From positions 179,951 through 243,950 of the forward strand of contig NZ_LHVE01000004.1 in NCBI RefSeq assembly GCF_001269655.1: 64,000 nt of DNA. Direction: 5' to 3'. A model generated the notes under the pieces. It saw only the letters and a list, made by a program, of their open reading frames with translations. It made no database searches and was not told the origin of the DNA. Both the position numbers and the translations under genes were made by a program. Shown piece after piece: positions 43,310 to 52,181 of this stretch (within the stretch, counting starts at the first letter, position 1; the number at the start of each line of letters is the position of its first letter). The DNA comes from Pseudomonas thivervalensis (lineage in GTDB: Bacteria; Pseudomonadota; Gammaproteobacteria; Pseudomonadales; Pseudomonadaceae).

Positions 43310-44185
43310 ATGCCCATGCGTAACGATGCCAACGACGACTTCGATGATGTACCGAGCCTGCGGATGCGGGCCGACATCCCCGATGACGATGATTTCCTGC
43401 CCAACCGCCAGCCCCACGCGCAAGCGCGCCCGGCGCCCGTTGCCGCCGCCAAGGTCAAGGGGCCCAGCACCGGGCCGCTGTGGGCATTGATCGGCGCGCT
43501 GCTGTGTGCGATTGGCTTTCTTGCGTGGTGGAGCTTCCAGCAGATTTCCATGATGGAACAACAATTGGTGGCGACCCAGGAGAGCTTCGCCCGGATCAGT
43601 GAGGATGCGGCGGGACGCTTGCAGGACATTTCCGGCAAGGTGGTCGCCGGGCAGTCCAACGTCATGAGCGACAGTGAAGCCTTGAAGTTGCAGCTCAAGC
43701 AGTTGGACACCAAGCTGCAGGAACAGAGCCGGCAATTCGACAGCAAGCTGCAGGAGCAGTACCGGCAACAACAAGCCACGTTCGGTCCGTCTGCCGACTT
43801 GGACAAGGAACTTGCCCAGCTCATCGCCCAGGCTTCTGAACAGCAGAACACCAACACTCAGTTGCAAGCGTCCAACAAGGAGCTTCAAGCCCAGGTCAAG
43901 GCCTTGGCGGCCGAAGTTGCCGCATTGAAAAGCCAGGGCGAGGGCGGTGCGCTGGATGCCCAGCTCAAGAGCATCGGCGCTGACATTACCGCCTTGAAAA
44001 GAGCCACCTCCAACTCTGCCATCGACCGCCTGGAACAGGACGTGATCGTGCTCAAGAGCCAGCAGGACAAGGGCGGCAACACCGCCGAGTTCGACGCTTT
44101 CCGCGGACAGGTCACCCGTAATATCAACACCCTGCAGGCGCAGATCCAGAACTTGCAGCAGCAACTCCGCGGCGGGGCTCAATAA
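43310..44185 (+). CDS. Single-pass coiled-coil membrane protein
   Basis: 291 aa. An acidic N-terminus with a DDDDFLPNRQPHAQARPAP stretch is followed by one membrane helix (LWALIGALLCAIGFLAWWSF, about residues 57-76) and then long heptad-repeat helices (LKQLDTKLQEQSRQFDSKLQEQ; LDAQLKSIGADITALKRATS). No catalytic motif. A periplasmic or cytoplasmic coiled-coil scaffold is the likely form; a role in envelope organisation is only a guess. Corresponds by position to PA4360. Confidence 0.7.
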   Translation: MPMRNDANDDFDDVPSLRMRADIPDDDDFLPNRQPHAQARPAPVAAAKVKGPSTGPLWALIGALLCAIGFLAWWSFQQISMMEQQLVATQESFARISEDAAGRLQDISGKVVAGQSNVMSDSEALKLQLKQLDTKLQEQSRQFDSKLQEQYRQQQATFGPSADLDKELAQLIAQASEQQNTNTQLQASNKELQAQVKALAAEVAALKSQGEGGALDAQLKSIGADITALKRATSNSAIDRLEQDVIVLKSQQDKGGNTAEFDAFRGQVTRNINTLQAQIQNLQQQLRGGAQ

Positions 44186-44250
44186 GCCTGCGGGCATTTG
44201 TTCGCGATAGTGAAGCATCAGGCGCACATTCTGAATGTGCCGCCGCCACC

Positions 44251-44315
44251 GCGAGCAAGCTCGCTCCCACAGGAAACGCGGTCTGGTGTGGGAGCGAGCT
44301 TGCTCGCGATAGCGC
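44251..44315. repeat. Facing REP units
   Basis: GCGAGCAAGCTCGCTCCCACA and TGTGGGAGCGAGCTTGCTCG in the gap before the Cache gene. Confidence 0.7.
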
Positions 44316-44432
44316 CATTTCAGTCGATATCAATCCCCACTGACTCGACTCCCCAGCAATCCCCTGAATACTCCAACATCACCCCACGCCGTCTACGCTC
44401 TTGAAATACCAACAAGAACGAGGGGCACGCGC

Positions 44433-45275
44433 ATGGGTTTTTTTCACAGGATGGCCTGGCTGGGCGCAATGCTCATGCTGGGGCTGGCTCAGGCCCAGAC
44501 GGCCACTGCGGACGATGGCCAGGCGGCCCGGGCGCTGCTGGAGAAGGCCTTGGCTTATTACCACGACAATGGCGACAAAGCCTTTGCCGCCTTCAGCCGC
44601 CAAGGGGAATTCGTCGACAAGGATCGCTACGTATTTGTGGTGGATACCCAGGGGGTGATGCTCGCCAGCGGCGGTCCGTCCTCGGCGTTGATCGGGCGAG
44701 ACGTGTCCGAGGTGCTGGGGCCTGATTTGCGCAAAGCTTTCAAGGACGCGCTGAAAACCCCCGAGGCCAGTGGCATCCAGCAAGCCGAGTACCGCTGGCA
44801 GAACTGGGCGGACGGCAAGGTGGAACGCAAACATGTGTATTTCCAGCGTGTCGGTGAGCGAATCCTGGCTGTCGGCTACTACTTGCCCCGGGCTTCCGCC
44901 GAACAGGCCAGGGCGTTGCTGGACAAGGCCTCGAATGACCTGTTGAAAAACGAGAAGGCCACGCTGACGGCGGTCAACTCCCTCAAGGGCGGTTATCTGC
45001 TGGATGATTTGTATGTCTTTGTCGTTGACCTCGATACCCGGCGCTATGTGGGCCATGGCACCAACCTGCGCTTGATCAATACCGACTTTGCCAAGATCAA
45101 GGACCCCGATGGTAAACCGGTGGGGGAACCGATCCTGGCCATGATCGGCAAGCAGGACGTGGGGGAATATGAGTATCGTTGGAAGAACCCGGTGACCGGG
45201 AAGGTCGAGGATAAGCATGCGTACCTGAAGAAGGTTGGGCATTTTCTGGTGGCTGTGGGGTATTACAGTCCTTAG
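44433..45275 (+). CDS. Periplasmic protein with two Cache domains
   Basis: 280 aa: signal peptide ending near AQA (about residue 22), then two repeats of a single-Cache domain. Copy 1 spans about 30-150 (ARALLEKALAYYHDNGDKAFAAFS, YVFVVDTQGVMLASGG, YRWQNWADGKVERKHVYFQRVGERILAVGYYLP) and copy 2 about 155-280 (ARALLDKASNDLLKNEKATL, YVFVVDLDTRRYVGHG, YRWKNPVTGKVEDKHAYLKKVGHFLVAVGYY). There is no membrane anchor or signalling domain, so it is a stand-alone binding protein, probably delivering a small ligand to another sensor. AACAAGAA, an A-rich motif, precedes the GAGGGG ribosome site. Confidence 0.85.
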   Translation: MGFFHRMAWLGAMLMLGLAQAQTATADDGQAARALLEKALAYYHDNGDKAFAAFSRQGEFVDKDRYVFVVDTQGVMLASGGPSSALIGRDVSEVLGPDLRKAFKDALKTPEASGIQQAEYRWQNWADGKVERKHVYFQRVGERILAVGYYLPRASAEQARALLDKASNDLLKNEKATLTAVNSLKGGYLLDDLYVFVVDLDTRRYVGHGTNLRLINTDFAKIKDPDGKPVGEPILAMIGKQDVGEYEYRWKNPVTGKVEDKHAYLKKVGHFLVAVGYYSP

Positions 45276-45287
45276 AGTTGAGTTTTG

Positions 45288-45325
45288 GGTGTATATCCGT
45301 TACCAAAGAAACGGATATACACCCG
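45288..45325. repeat. Perfect 15-bp hairpin between convergent genes
   Basis: GGGTGTATATCCGTT, an 8-base loop and its exact complement. There is no T-tract on either side, so it is unlikely to be a plain intrinsic terminator; it may be a dispersed repeat element. It lies 13 bases after the Cache gene and 23 before the rapA stop. Confidence 0.75.
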
Positions 45326-45347
45326 ATAAAAGGCACCCCAGCCGAAA

Positions 45348-48194
45348 TCACCCCGCCACCAACACCCGAATCGCCTCCAAACGCAACGCCGCCTTCTCAA
45401 GCATCGCCAAGCCTTGCTCCCGCTGTTGGCGCAGGGCCACCAGTTCGCTGTCGCGCACGGTCGGGTTGACCGCTTGCAGGGCTGTCAGGCGGGCCAGTTC
45501 CTCATCGGTATCGGCGGCCAGGCGGCGCTGGGCCTCGGCCACGCGTTCGGCGTGACGCGGGGCGATCTTCTCTTCGCCGGCGTTGATCCGTGGCGCGAGC
45601 TGGTCGCGCTGGGCCTGGATGAACTTGTTGGCGCTGGCGCGGGGCACGCTTTCGAGCTGGTCGTTCAGGGTTTCGAACGAGACTCGGGCAGCCAGGTCGT
45701 TGCCGTTGGCGTCGAGCAGGCAGCGCAGGGCGGCCGGCGGCAGGTAGCGGCCCAGTTGCAGCGAGCGCGGTGCAACCACTTCACTGACGTAGAGCAGCTC
45801 CAGCAACACGGTGCCGGGCTTGAGCGCCTTGTTTTTGATCAGCGCCACCGCGGTGTTGCCCATCGAGCCGGACAGCACCAAGTCCATGCCGCCTTGCACC
45901 ATCGGATGTTCCCAGGTGATGAATTGCATGTCTTCGCGTGACAGTGCCTGGTTGCGGTCGTAGGTGATGGTCACGCCTTCGTCGTCCCCCAGCGGGAAGC
46001 TGGCGTCGAGCATTTTTTCGCTCGGCTTGAGGATCAGCGCGTTTTCCGAATGGTCCTCGCTGTCGATACCAAAGGCGTCGAACAGGGTTTCCATGTAGAT
46101 CGGCAGGGCAAACTGGTCGTCCTGTTCGAGAATGGCTTCCACCAGGGCATCGCCTTCACCGGCGCCCCCGGAGTTGAGTTCCAGCAAACGGTCACGGCCG
46201 GTGTGCAACTCGGCCTCCAGGCGCTCGCGTTCGGCGCGGGCCTCATCGATCAGCGCTTGCCACTGGCCATCGTCGGCTTCTTCCAGCAAGGGCAGCAGGC
46301 GCGGGCCGAACTGGTGCTGCAAGGCGTTGCCGGTCGGGCAGGTGTTGAGGAACGCGTTCAGGGCTTCGTGATACCACTGGAACAGCCGCGCCTGCGGGCT
46401 GGTTTCCAGGTACGGCGCATGCAGCTCGATGGTGTGCTTCTGGCCGATCCGGTCCAGACGACCGATACGTTGCTCCAGCAGGTCCGGGTGCGCCGGCAGA
46501 TCGAACAGCACCAAGTGATGGGCGAACTGGAAGTTGCGCCCCTCACTGCCGATTTCCGAGCAGATCAGCACCTGGGCACCGAACTCTTCGTCGGCGAAAT
46601 AGGCCGCCGCGCGGTCGCGTTCCAGGATATTCATGCCTTCGTGGAACACCGTGGCCGGGATGCCGGAACGCACGCGCAGGGCGTCTTCCAGGTCCATGGC
46701 GGTTTCGGCGTGGGCACAGATCACCAGCACTTTGGTGCGCTTGAGCATCTTCAGGGTGTCGATCAGCCACTCGACCCTCGGGTCGAAACGCCACCAGCGT
46801 TCTTCTTCGCTGGCGTCCGGCTGGGCTTGGAAGCTGACTTCCGGGTACAGCTCGGGGTGATCGCCCAGGGGCAACTCCAGGTACTCGGCCGGGCACGGCA
46901 GCGGGTAGGCGTGCAGCTTGCGCTCGGGGAAGCCCTGCACCGCGGCGCGGGTGTTGCGGAACAGCACACGGCCGGTGCCGTGGCGGTCCAGCAGTTCGCG
47001 CACCAGGCGGGCACTGGCTTCGACGTCGCCATCGCTGACGGCGGTGAGCAACGCTTCGCCTTCGTTCCCCAGGAAACCCTGGATGGTCTTGTGGGCCCCA
47101 GGAGAGAGACGGCCCTTGTCCAGCAATTCCTGCACGGCTTCAGCCACCGGGCGATAGTTTTCGCTCTCGGCGCGGAAGGCCTTGAGGTCATGGAAACGGT
47201 TCGGGTCCAGCAGGCGCAGGCGGGCGAAGTGGCTGTCCTGGCCCAGTTGCTCCGGGGTCGCGGTCAGCAGCAATACGCCCGGGATGGTTTCGGCCAACTG
47301 CTCGACCAGTGCGTATTGCGGGCTGGCCTGGTCTTCGTGCCACACCAGGTGATGGGCCTCGTCGACCACCATCAGGTCCCAGCCGGCGGCGAACAGCGCG
47401 TCCTGGGCCTTCTCGTCGTCCACCAGCCACTCCAGCGCCACCAGGGCCAACTGAGTGTCTTCGAACGGGTTGCTGGCATCGCTTTCGATGAAGCGTTCTT
47501 CATCGAACAGCGCGACCTGCAGGTTGAAGCGTCGGCGCATTTCCACCAGCCACTGGTGCTGGAGGTTTTCCGGCACCAGGATCAGGACGCGGTTGGCGCG
47601 GCCGGACAGCAACTGACGGTGAATGACCAGGCCGGCTTCGATGGTCTTGCCCAGGCCCACTTCGTCTGCCAGCAATACCCGTGGCGCGATGCGGTCGGCC
47701 ACTTCACGGGCAATGTGCAATTGGTGGGCGATCGGCTGGGCACGTACGCCGCCCAGGCCCCAAAGCGAAGACTGCAATTGGCGGCTGGTATGTTCCAGGG
47801 TGTGGTAGCGCAGGGAGAACCAGGCCAACTGGTCGATCTGGCCGGCGAACAGACGGTCGCTGGCCAGGCGGAACTGGATAAAGTTCGACAACTGGGTTTC
47901 GGGCAGGGTGACGACTTCGTTCTGCCCGTTGAGGCCGTGGTAGACCAGCAGCCCGTCGACGTCATCGACTTCGCGCACGGTCATTTTCCAGCCTTCGAAG
48001 TGAGTGATCACATCGCCCGGCGAAAACCGTACACGGGTAAGTGGCGCATTCCGTAGCGCGTACTGGCGAGTGTCGCCAGTGGCCGGGTAGAGCACGGTCA
48101 ACAAGCGGCCGTCCTGTGCCAGAACGGTGCCTAAACCCAGCTCGGCTTCGCTGTCACTGATCCAGCGTTGCCCCGGTTGATACTGCTGCGCCAT
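45348..48194 (-). CDS. rapA: RNA polymerase-associated ATPase RapA
   Basis: 948-aa SWI2/SNF2 ATPase that binds core RNA polymerase and helps recycling. Walker A DEVGLGKT is at residues 177-184, the DEAH box in [10 protein letters not shown] follows, and the second helicase lobe shows [22 protein letters not shown] and [13 protein letters not shown]-terminal Tudor-like domains ([14 protein letters not shown]) and the C-terminal RapA region are present, so it looks full length. Equivalent to PA3308 (hepA). Confidence 0.96.
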   Translation of the reverse strand: MAQQYQPGQRWISDSEAELGLGTVLAQDGRLLTVLYPATGDTRQYALRNAPLTRVRFSPGDVITHFEGWKMTVREVDDVDGLLVYHGLNGQNEVVTLPETQLSNFIQFRLASDRLFAGQIDQLAWFSLRYHTLEHTSRQLQSSLWGLGGVRAQPIAHQLHIAREVADRIAPRVLLADEVGLGKTIEAGLVIHRQLLSGRANRVLILVPENLQHQWLVEMRRRFNLQVALFDEERFIESDASNPFEDTQLALVALEWLVDDEKAQDALFAAGWDLMVVDEAHHLVWHEDQASPQYALVEQLAETIPGVLLLTATPEQLGQDSHFARLRLLDPNRFHDLKAFRAESENYRPVAEAVQELLDKGRLSPGAHKTIQGFLGNEGEALLTAVSDGDVEASARLVRELLDRHGTGRVLFRNTRAAVQGFPERKLHAYPLPCPAEYLELPLGDHPELYPEVSFQAQPDASEEERWWRFDPRVEWLIDTLKMLKRTKVLVICAHAETAMDLEDALRVRSGIPATVFHEGMNILERDRAAAYFADEEFGAQVLICSEIGSEGRNFQFAHHLVLFDLPAHPDLLEQRIGRLDRIGQKHTIELHAPYLETSPQARLFQWYHEALNAFLNTCPTGNALQHQFGPRLLPLLEEADDGQWQALIDEARAERERLEAELHTGRDRLLELNSGGAGEGDALVEAILEQDDQFALPIYMETLFDAFGIDSEDHSENALILKPSEKMLDASFPLGDDEGVTITYDRNQALSREDMQFITWEHPMVQGGMDLVLSGSMGNTAVALIKNKALKPGTVLLELLYVSEVVAPRSLQLGRYLPPAALRCLLDANGNDLAARVSFETLNDQLESVPRASANKFIQAQRDQLAPRINAGEEKIAPRHAERVAEAQRRLAADTDEELARLTALQAVNPTVRDSELVALRQQREQGLAMLEKAALRLEAIRVLVAG

Positions 48195-48423
48195 GCTGCC
48201 TGACTCCCGCCTTGAAAAAGCCGGTTATCTTAACGGAAGGATCCTTCAGACCAAAGGACTTACGTACGCTGATTCGTCTCGATGTCACGGAACTTACGCT
48301 TGCCCAGCGATCAAACAAGCTCGGCCCTGGTGAACGCAGCAATTGCGAACTGGGTCACAAGTTTCGGACCGGCGGTTCAAGCTGCCATTTTAGCCGCCGA
48401 CAACCTGAAGACAGGAGAACTTT

Positions 48424-48765
48424 ATGTTGCCACCCATGCTCCCTTTGAGCGCCGTACCCATCACCGCTCAACAGGATCCGGTTCGCCAGCGACCGGACAT
48501 ACCGCCCGTGGTCCCGGTGCAGCAAAGCTCCAACGAAAGCACCATCGACCTGCAGAACCGTGACCCGGAAGAGGCCGCGTTGCTGCTGCGCGAGGAACAG
48601 CGTCGCCAGCAGGAGCGCGACCGGCGCCGCCGGGAAGCCGATGAAGACCCTGAAGAACATTTGGCCGTACCGGGTACCGAACTCAACGCCGACAACACCG
48701 TGCCGGTGGTACCGCTGATAGACGAAGAGTCGCGCCAAGGCCTTTGGGTCGATATCCAGATCTGA
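48424..48765 (+). CDS. Hypothetical polar protein, 113 aa
   Basis: Proline-rich N-terminus (MLPPMLPLSAVPITAQQD, VVPVQQSS) and a highly charged centre (LLREEQRRQQERDRRRREADED). Likely disordered or extended; no signal peptide, no recognised domain. GACAGGAGA precedes the ATG, and it is on the opposite strand to rapA in a divergent arrangement. Similar small proteins next to rapA are seen in pseudomonads, but I know no function. Confidence 0.65.
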   Translation: MLPPMLPLSAVPITAQQDPVRQRPDIPPVVPVQQSSNESTIDLQNRDPEEAALLLREEQRRQQERDRRRREADEDPEEHLAVPGTELNADNTVPVVPLIDEESRQGLWVDIQI

Positions 48766-48848
48766 TCCAACACGTGCAGGCTGGTCAACGCCGCCAACAG
48801 CCCGCATCATGGGCGCATCCGCAATTCACTGCACGATGCCCGCACGCC

Positions 48849-49010
48849 ATGAGCCAAGACGACAAGCTGATCGACCTCAGTGCCGAGCGCGCCAAGCGCG
48901 TTCATGACCTCAACGAAAAACGCCTCAATGAAGTCCGCCAGGCTTTTGAGCAGGCCATGCCGTTGGGCAAGCCCAAGAAAAAGCCGAAGAACAAGCCGAA
49001 AAAGCGCTGA
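48849..49010 (+). CDS. Basic 53-aa protein
   Basis: MSQDDKLIDLSAERAKRVHD then a helix and a C-terminal run of Lys/Pro (GKPKKKPKNKPKKR). Not recognised beyond being conserved-looking. It lies between the 113-aa gene and ccoM, on the same strand; the Anr-type boxes lie after its stop. Confidence 0.6.
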   Translation: MSQDDKLIDLSAERAKRVHDLNEKRLNEVRQAFEQAMPLGKPKKKPKNKPKKR

Positions 49011-49024
49011 ACCCCCTCGATCCA

Positions 49025-49038
49025 TTGATCCAGATCAG
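49025..49038. promoter_or_regulatory. Anr/Fnr-type box, distal
   Basis: TTGATCCAGATCAG fits TTGAT-N4-ATCAA with one mismatch; it lies 50 bases upstream of a second box of the same spacing. Confidence 0.6.
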
Positions 49039-49074
49039 TTATTCCCCCACCTTCGCGCCCCGTTGCGGGCGTTA

Positions 49075-49088
49075 TTGACCCCGGTCAA
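49075..49088. promoter_or_regulatory. Anr/Fnr-type box, proximal
   Basis: TTGACCCCGGTCAA, a perfect 14-base palindrome with Anr spacing. A -41.5 activator position would put transcription start near 49123, with TACCTT at 49111-49116 as a fitting -10, so low-oxygen activation of ccoM is likely. Confidence 0.7.
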
Positions 49089-49154
49089 TTTTCATCCAGG
49101 CCTGATTGGTTACCTTGAACCCATCGCAACAGGGGCAAGACCAGGAGGCCAGTC

Positions 49155-49271
49155 ATGTTTTTCGATAATGTGGTGTTTGCCGGTGTACTGACGGTCGGCC
49201 TCATGTTCGTGTTTTTCGCAGGCTTTGGATTATTCATCTGGAAAGATGCACACAAGCGGAAGAAACCGTAG
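49155..49271 (+). CDS. ccoM: Probable cbb3 cytochrome oxidase subunit CcoM
   Basis: 38 aa: MFFDNVVFAGVLTVGLMFVFF... with one membrane helix (about residues 7-30) ending in a WKDAHKRKKP basic tail. This matches what I recall of CcoM, the tiny extra subunit of Pseudomonas stutzeri cbb3 oxidase, in size, start and tail. CCAGGAGG precedes the ATG. Two Anr-type boxes upstream fit a respiratory gene used at low oxygen. It is unlinked to ccoNOPQ here, as in other pseudomonads. The identification rests on recall, not on a search. Confidence 0.75.
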   Translation: MFFDNVVFAGVLTVGLMFVFFAGFGLFIWKDAHKRKKP

Positions 49272-49306
49272 GTCTTTCCGGTTACAACGAGCACGCAAGG
49301 CATTTT

Positions 49307-49332
49307 GGGCGACTTCGGTCGCCCTTTTTTTT
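49307..49332 (+). terminator. Terminator of ccoM
   Basis: GGGCGACTTCGGTCGCCC followed by eight T residues, 35 bases after the stop. Confidence 0.92.
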
Positions 49333-49414
49333 GGGCAAATTTTGGAGGCGACGCAAATCCACTGTGGGAGCAACTGTCTTGGATATGAATTTTGTGTCCG
49401 CTGAAGATTGAATG

Positions 49415-49503
49415 TGTGGGAGCGAGCTTGCTCGCGATGGCGGTGGTTCAGTTGTATGGATGTTGGATTTGCCGGCCCCTTCGCGAGCAAGCTCGTTCCC
49501 ACA
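49415..49503. repeat. REP inverted pair
   Basis: TGTGGGAGCGAGCTTGCTCG and CGCGAGCAAGCTCGTTCCCACA between the ccoM terminator and the pit terminator. Confidence 0.75.
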
Positions 49504-49527
49504 GGTGTCTGGTGTTCGGGCAAAAAA

Positions 49528-49555
49528 AAGGTGCGAACCGCAAGGGTCGCACCTT
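49528..49555 (-). terminator. Terminator of the pit gene
   Basis: AAGGTGCGA and TCGCACCTT arms with a T-tract on the minus strand, 21 bases past the stop. Confidence 0.88.
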
Positions 49556-49575
49556 CCTTTTTGAGCCGCCGGGAA

Positions 49576-51051
49576 TCAGCTGCCGATGGCCTTGGACGCC
49601 AGCCAGAACAGCGCTGCCGACAACGCCACCGTCGCCGGCAGGGTCAGCACCCAGGCCAGCAGGATCGTGCGTACGGTGCCGCCTTGCAGGCCGCTCTTGT
49701 TGGCGACCATGGTGCCGGCCACGCCCGAGGACAGTACATGGGTGGTGGAAACCGGCAGGCTGAAGATGTTCGCCATGCCGATCATGCACGCGGTGGTGAT
49801 CTGCGCCGACATGCCCTGGGCGTAGGTCATGCCTTGCTTGCCGATCTTCTCGCCGATGGTCAGCACCACACGTTTCCAGCCGACCATGGTGCCCAGGCCC
49901 AGCGCCAGTGCGACCGCCAGAATCACCCAGAAAGGGGCGTATTCGGTGGTGGCGGTCAGGTCCTTGCGCAGCTTGTTCAGATCGTCTTTCTCACGGGCTG
50001 CCAGGCCTGGCAACTTGCCCACCTTCTTCGCTGTGTCGTCCAGGCAAAGCAGGTAGCGACGAACCTCGATGCGTCGTTCCGACGGCAGCGAATGATAGTC
50101 CGCCACGCCTTTGAGCGTGTCGAGCAGCGCATTGATGGTCGGCTCGGTCTGCTGTGGGTTGCAGCGGAACTTCTCGGGCAGGTCGCCGTTCACGCTTTTG
50201 CCCAACGCCAGGTATTCACCCAGGGATTCGTGGTTGCGCTGGTAGAACTGGCTCAGGTGGAGCGTCGCGTCACGGGTCCGCTCGATCTGGTAGGTGGTGC
50301 TGCCCAGGTCGAGTACGAACTGCGCCGGCACGATACCGATCAGCACCAGCATGATCAGGCCGATGCCTTTCTGACCATCGTTGGAACCGTGGACAAAACT
50401 GACCGCCATGGCCGAGATCACCAGTACCAGGCGATTCCAGAACGGAGGGTGCTTCTTGTCGTCGATCTTGCGGCGCTGTTCCGGCGTCTTGTGCATCTTC
50501 GACAGTGGTCGCCACCATTTAAGGGCGATCAGCACCAGGGCGGCGATCAGGAAACCGGCCATGGGCGAGAACACCAGGGAGGCGCCGATATCGATCGCCT
50601 TCTGCCAGTTCACCCCATCGGCCAGCGGGATATCGTTGATCAATGCGTTGGCCAGGCCCACGCCGAGGATCGAACCGATCAACGTGTGGGAACTGGACGC
50701 CGGGATACCGAAGTACCAGGTGCCCAGGTTCCAGGTGATGGCCGCTGCGAGCAGCGAAAACACCATGGCCAGCCCGTGTCCGGTGTTCACATTGATCAGC
50801 AGTTCCACGGGCAGCAGGTGGACGATGGCGTACGCCACCCCCACACCGCCCAGCAGCACGCCGAGGAAATTGAACACACCGGAAAAGAACACTGCCAGAT
50901 GAGGCGGCATGGCTTTGGTGTAGATAACAGTGGCAACCGCGTTAGCGGTGTCATGAAAGCCGTTGATGAACTCGAAGGCGAGGACAAAAGCCAGGGCGAG
51001 CAAGAGGCTCACAAGCACCCAAGCATCCAGTCCGCTGAATAAATCGATCAT
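49576..51051 (-). CDS. pit: Inorganic phosphate transporter, Pit family
   Basis: 491-aa polytopic metal-phosphate:H+ symporter. The duplicated PiT signatures are seen as GFHDTANAVATVIYTKAMPP near the N-terminus and VHGSNDGQKGIGLIMLVL in the middle; a long hydrophilic cytoplasmic loop (about 225-400) separates the two halves. There is no PhoU-like gene beside it and no Pho box was found in the 365 bases upstream, so constitutive low-affinity uptake is likely. Confidence 0.9.
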   Translation of the reverse strand: MIDLFSGLDAWVLVSLLLALAFVLAFEFINGFHDTANAVATVIYTKAMPPHLAVFFSGVFNFLGVLLGGVGVAYAIVHLLPVELLINVNTGHGLAMVFSLLAAAITWNLGTWYFGIPASSSHTLIGSILGVGLANALINDIPLADGVNWQKAIDIGASLVFSPMAGFLIAALVLIALKWWRPLSKMHKTPEQRRKIDDKKHPPFWNRLVLVISAMAVSFVHGSNDGQKGIGLIMLVLIGIVPAQFVLDLGSTTYQIERTRDATLHLSQFYQRNHESLGEYLALGKSVNGDLPEKFRCNPQQTEPTINALLDTLKGVADYHSLPSERRIEVRRYLLCLDDTAKKVGKLPGLAAREKDDLNKLRKDLTATTEYAPFWVILAVALALGLGTMVGWKRVVLTIGEKIGKQGMTYAQGMSAQITTACMIGMANIFSLPVSTTHVLSSGVAGTMVANKSGLQGGTVRTILLAWVLTLPATVALSAALFWLASKAIGS

Positions 51052-51416
51052 GAAGGTTTTCTGACCCGGTCGTAAGGGGGCGCGATTATGCCAGAAAACC
51101 TCGCTAATCGATGCATTGCCTGCTCATCGGTAACATTCTTCAACGAAATAATTTGTCGGAAAGCCTTCGGAGCCAGGTTTTCCGTGGGGTACGTAACCCT
51201 TTGATTCCGGGGCGCAAAGCGCAGCCGGCCAGGATCGCGGCCAGCTGAAAGAAGCCGTGAGCGGCTGTATGAAAAATCTGAAAATAAGGTAGGCCATGGC
51301 ATTTCCCGACCGTCGGGCAGGAGCGGATGGCGGCCCGCTCATGGCGGGCGTGCGCTACGGTTTCCGGCCTGGGTGGTGGCCGGAGAACTCTTCACAAGAA
51401 CGTCAGGCCCAGAGCA
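51052..51416. other. Intergenic region left of the 66-aa gene
   Basis: 365 bases with no gene. It contains the pit promoter (leftward) and two short hairpins: GCCCGC-TCATG-GCGGGC (51333-51349) and TCCGGCC...GGCCGGA (51363-51384). The second may end transcription of the leftward 66-aa gene, though no T-tract follows. Confidence 0.5.
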
Positions 51417-51617
51417 TCACTGTTCTTCGGCTTTGAGTTCTTTTTCCATTTTCTGAAGTTCCTGGGTGAACGCTTGATCCTGAACGGTGGCGCGCTTGCG
51501 CCAGGGTTTGCGTTCCGGTTCAGGTTGCGCGGCGTAGGTGGTGACTTCCCCGCCGTAAACTTCCTTGTAACGTTGTTCCTGGCGCTCAAGTTCCGCGCGC
51601 AGTTCGTCTTTCGTCAC
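51417..51617 (-). CDS. Charged helical 66-aa protein (GTG start)
   Basis: Begins [23 protein letters not shown] and ends [21 protein letters not shown]: two charged helices around a Pro/Lys/Arg linker. No membrane segment. The GTG start is preceded by TTAGGTA. A -10 like TATAAT on the minus strand about 215 bases upstream suggests a long leader. Unknown function. Confidence 0.6.
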   Translation of the reverse strand: MTKDELRAELERQEQRYKEVYGGEVTTYAAQPEPERKPWRKRATVQDQAFTQELQKMEKELKAEEQ

Positions 51618-52181
51618 AGTTGTACCTAATTAATTGAAGTTGAATCTGGTGATACGCACTGCATGTAGGCATGCAGACGGCCACGGCACCAGAGCTGACA
51701 GCTGACGTAGCATCAGGGCTTCGCGTTGTTGACAAGCAGGGAAGCGACCATGACGGTGCTTCGGGCACCCGGTAACGACCACGGTGCCTGCGTACGGGAG
51801 CGGTCGATCGGCCCTACCGTCGCTGATTTGCATTATAGCGGTCCAGCCGGATAACACTATCGGGAAAAATTTAAAGGCTCTGCTGTTGTGTGAACTCATA
51901 TGTGTATGTGCAACTTGTACCACAGTAGAAAGATGCCGGCGAGTGCCAGTAAGCCGATGCCATTCGCATCAACAAGTTCAATATCGCCTGCGTCTTCACG
52001 TCAAACCGCGGGCCACTGTTACCTTCAACTTATTGCCGAACGTGCTCGGGGCAGGCCAGCGCACTGACCTGATTGCGATTATCGGTCGACGGTTCGATAA
52101 TCGAACGATCTTGGCCGGCGGGTCTTGCTTGCCCACCGGGCAGCCGCTTGTAATAGCCGTCACTTCCGGGAAGGACCAGAC
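51618..52181. other. Divergent region before pcaR
   Basis: 564 bases without a convincing gene. The right part holds the pcaR leader and a PcaR box. The left part has a TATAAT on the minus strand (about 51832-51838, read GCTATAATGC) that could start the long leader of the 66-aa gene or a small RNA; several short inverted repeats such as GCATGTAGGCATGC lie within it. Confidence 0.4.
52092..52106. promoter_or_regulatory. PcaR box upstream of pcaR
   Basis: GTTCGATAATCGAAC, 14 of 15 positions identical to the known PcaR site GTTCGATAATCGCAC, 75 bases before the start. Confidence 0.85.

Noticed and set aside
45288..45325. Reading the 15-bp hairpin as a Rho-independent terminator
   Set aside because: No T-tract on either strand, so it is listed as a repeat instead.
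46050..48056. A 668-codon open frame on the plus strand inside rapA
   Set aside because: It is the antisense of a confidently assigned helicase gene in high-GC DNA; its translation has no recognisable domain and is rich in Gln, His, Val and Gly as shadow frames here are.
51052..51416. Pho box upstream of the Pit gene
   Set aside because: No pair of CTGTCAT-like repeats with 11-base spacing could be seen.
51630..51923. A 97-codon minus-strand open frame before pcaR
   Set aside because: No ribosome site, mixed composition and it overlaps a promoter-like TATAAT; not supported as a gene.
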